NCBI RefSeq assembly: GCF_937976295.1
Contig: NZ_CALJRY010000271.1
Coordinates: 1 to 14,610, forward strand
DNA length: 14,610 nucleotides
From: an uncultured Rothia sp.
GTDB lineage: Bacteria > Actinomycetota > Actinomycetes > Actinomycetales > Micrococcaceae
Reading direction: 5' to 3'
A program made the translations under genes and the position numbers. Each line of letters starts with the position of its first letter. The first letter of the stretch is position 1. Shown here piece by piece: positions 13,764 to 14,610 of this stretch. The notes under the pieces are model-generated. The model did not search any database and had not been told where the DNA came from. It saw nothing but the letters and a program-made list of their open reading frames with translations.

Positions 13764-14610
13764 ATGGGTACCATCAACTGGACCAGCCTCGATTTCAACA
13801 AGCTGTACGGCCCCGGCATGTTCCTCTGCTCGGCTTTGGCCAACACGCGGGTCGGTAACGGAAACCTGCAGGTCAGTTTCCGCTTCCGTGCCACGCAAGA
13901 CAGCTACATCAGCTCCGCTCGTTTCTACTGGCAGGCCGGCACCGGCTATGGCGGTGGCAACGGCGGCACGCTGCAAATCAACATCTACCCGGATGCCGGT
14001 GGGGTGCCGAACCTCAACGCTGCCCCCCTGGCGCAATGCACCTACCGGCCGCACCTGGACGTAGGCAATGGTTCCCGGAACATCTTTGACGAGCTGTACT
14101 TCCACGGGCAGCGTGAAAACTTGGTGCGCGGCCGGCTGTACCACATCGTGCAGCGCAACCTGGACGGCAACGAAGGGGCGAACTTCATCAGTTCCAACAA
14201 TGTGGCCAGCCCGCTTAGCAACCCGGACCCGAGTAACTGGCTGGCCCCGGACGATTTCGCCACCCTCTTCCGCGCCGGTAACGGCAATTGGCAGCAGCTG
14301 ACGCTGGGGGATGCGGTCAAGCGCTGGCGGCCCATCCTTCAGCTCACCTACGCCAACGGGCACGGCCAGGGCAACGGATGCATGGAAGGGGGGTTCATTG
14401 AGGGGCGCTTCATTTTCACGGCCGGCCCCGGCAAGGTGTTCCGCCAAGTGTTCCAACCCTCACAGCGCCGCGTGATCACGGGCATCAGCATTGCCGCCTG
14501 CCCCACCGCTGCAGGCCAGTCCTACATGCTGCGCATCCGTGGCCCCCAGTACAACGTCCTGTACCAACGCCAGGGCGTGTGCAACGTGGCATACACCAGA
14601 TCGGAAGAGC
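13764..14610 (+). CDS. Probable tail tip / fibre protein with jelly-roll-like domain, 3' end missing
   Basis: An open frame of 282 codons from ATG 13764 to the window end with no stop. The start is four bases after the J-like stop and has AGGGTGG at 13748-13754, a good Shine-Dalgarno at nine bases. The sequence begins MGTINWTSLDFNKLYGPGMF. From about residue 35 it is beta-rich: VSFRFRATQDSYISSARFYW, GYGGGNGGTLQINIYPDAGG, RGRLYHIVQRNLD, GRFIFTAGPGKVFRQVF. I recall similar strand order in jelly-roll-type domains of phage and secreted proteins but cannot name a family. Position directly after the J-like gene suggests a receptor-binding or tip decoration protein. The last codons, from 14598 on, are sequencing adapter, so the true C-terminus is unknown and the final Arg-Ser-Glu-Glu is not real. 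Confidence 0.7.
   Translation, partial: MGTINWTSLDFNKLYGPGMFLCSALANTRVGNGNLQVSFRFRATQDSYISSARFYWQAGTGYGGGNGGTLQINIYPDAGGVPNLNAAPLAQCTYRPHLDVGNGSRNIFDELYFHGQRENLVRGRLYHIVQRNLDGNEGANFISSNNVASPLSNPDPSNWLAPDDFATLFRAGNGNWQQLTLGDAVKRWRPILQLTYANGHGQGNGCMEGGFIEGRFIFTAGPGKVFRQVFQPSQRRVITGISIAACPTAAGQSYMLRIRGPQYNVLYQRQGVCNVAYTRSEE
14598..14610. other. Untrimmed Illumina adapter at the sequence end
   Basis: The last 13 bases are AGATCGGAAGAGC, identical to the common start of Illumina TruSeq-type adapters. A chance exact match placed flush at the sequence end is very unlikely. The natural sequence should be taken to end at about 14597. Confidence 0.93.

Overview
This window is the tail module of a long-tailed, non-contractile (siphovirus-type) bacteriophage. 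All supported genes lie on the plus strand, and almost every base is coding. The identification rests on gene order plus several diagnostic families: a tail-terminator C-terminus, a large two-lobed tail tube protein, a tail assembly chaperone pair with a canonical -1 slippery heptamer, an HK97 gp10-like protein, a 981-residue tape measure, a BR0599/lambda-L-type tail tip protein, and a J-like central tail protein. No integrase, transposase, RNA gene, CRISPR or host housekeeping gene is visible. The DNA is GC-rich by eye. The families fit a phage of a Gram-negative (proteobacterial) host, but neither phage nor host species can be named from this window.

Layout: (1) 2-199, end of the tail terminator. 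(2) 201-1778, major tail tube protein. (3) 1775-2194 and its -1 frame extension 2191-2550, the lambda G/GT-like chaperones, linked by A AAA AAC at 2185-2191. (4) 2534-2956, HK97 gp10-like tail completion/neck protein. (5) 2953-5898, tape measure. (6) 5901-7076, a Dit-like tail tip ring protein that looks internally duplicated. (7) 7083-7901, BR0599-type hub protein with the four-cysteine pattern of lambda gpL. (8) 7904-13759, a 1951-residue J-like protein whose C-terminal 1100 residues are a string of accessory domains joined by Pro/Gln and Gly linkers. (9) 13764 to the window end, a second tail-tip/fibre-type protein, unfinished.

Neighbouring genes overlap (ATGA or longer) or are separated by 1-6 bases, so they are almost certainly co-transcribed and translationally coupled late genes. 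There is no gap long enough for an internal promoter or terminator, and no gene-free stretch to describe. The tube, chaperone, tape measure and tip genes together build the tail: chaperones coat the tape measure, tip proteins initiate on it, tube rings stack to its length, and the terminator caps the tube. The J-like and last proteins are the probable host-recognition parts.

The last 13 bases (14598-14610) are exactly the common Illumina adapter start. The window therefore ends at an untrimmed assembly artefact, and the last few codons of the final ORF should not be trusted.

The most interesting parts are the modular C-terminal half of the J-like protein, with three diverged copies of an unrecognised domain, the lack of lambda K and I equivalents, and the complete frameshift signal. 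I see a well-organised but mostly recognisable phage tail, not an unknown defence or mobile system.
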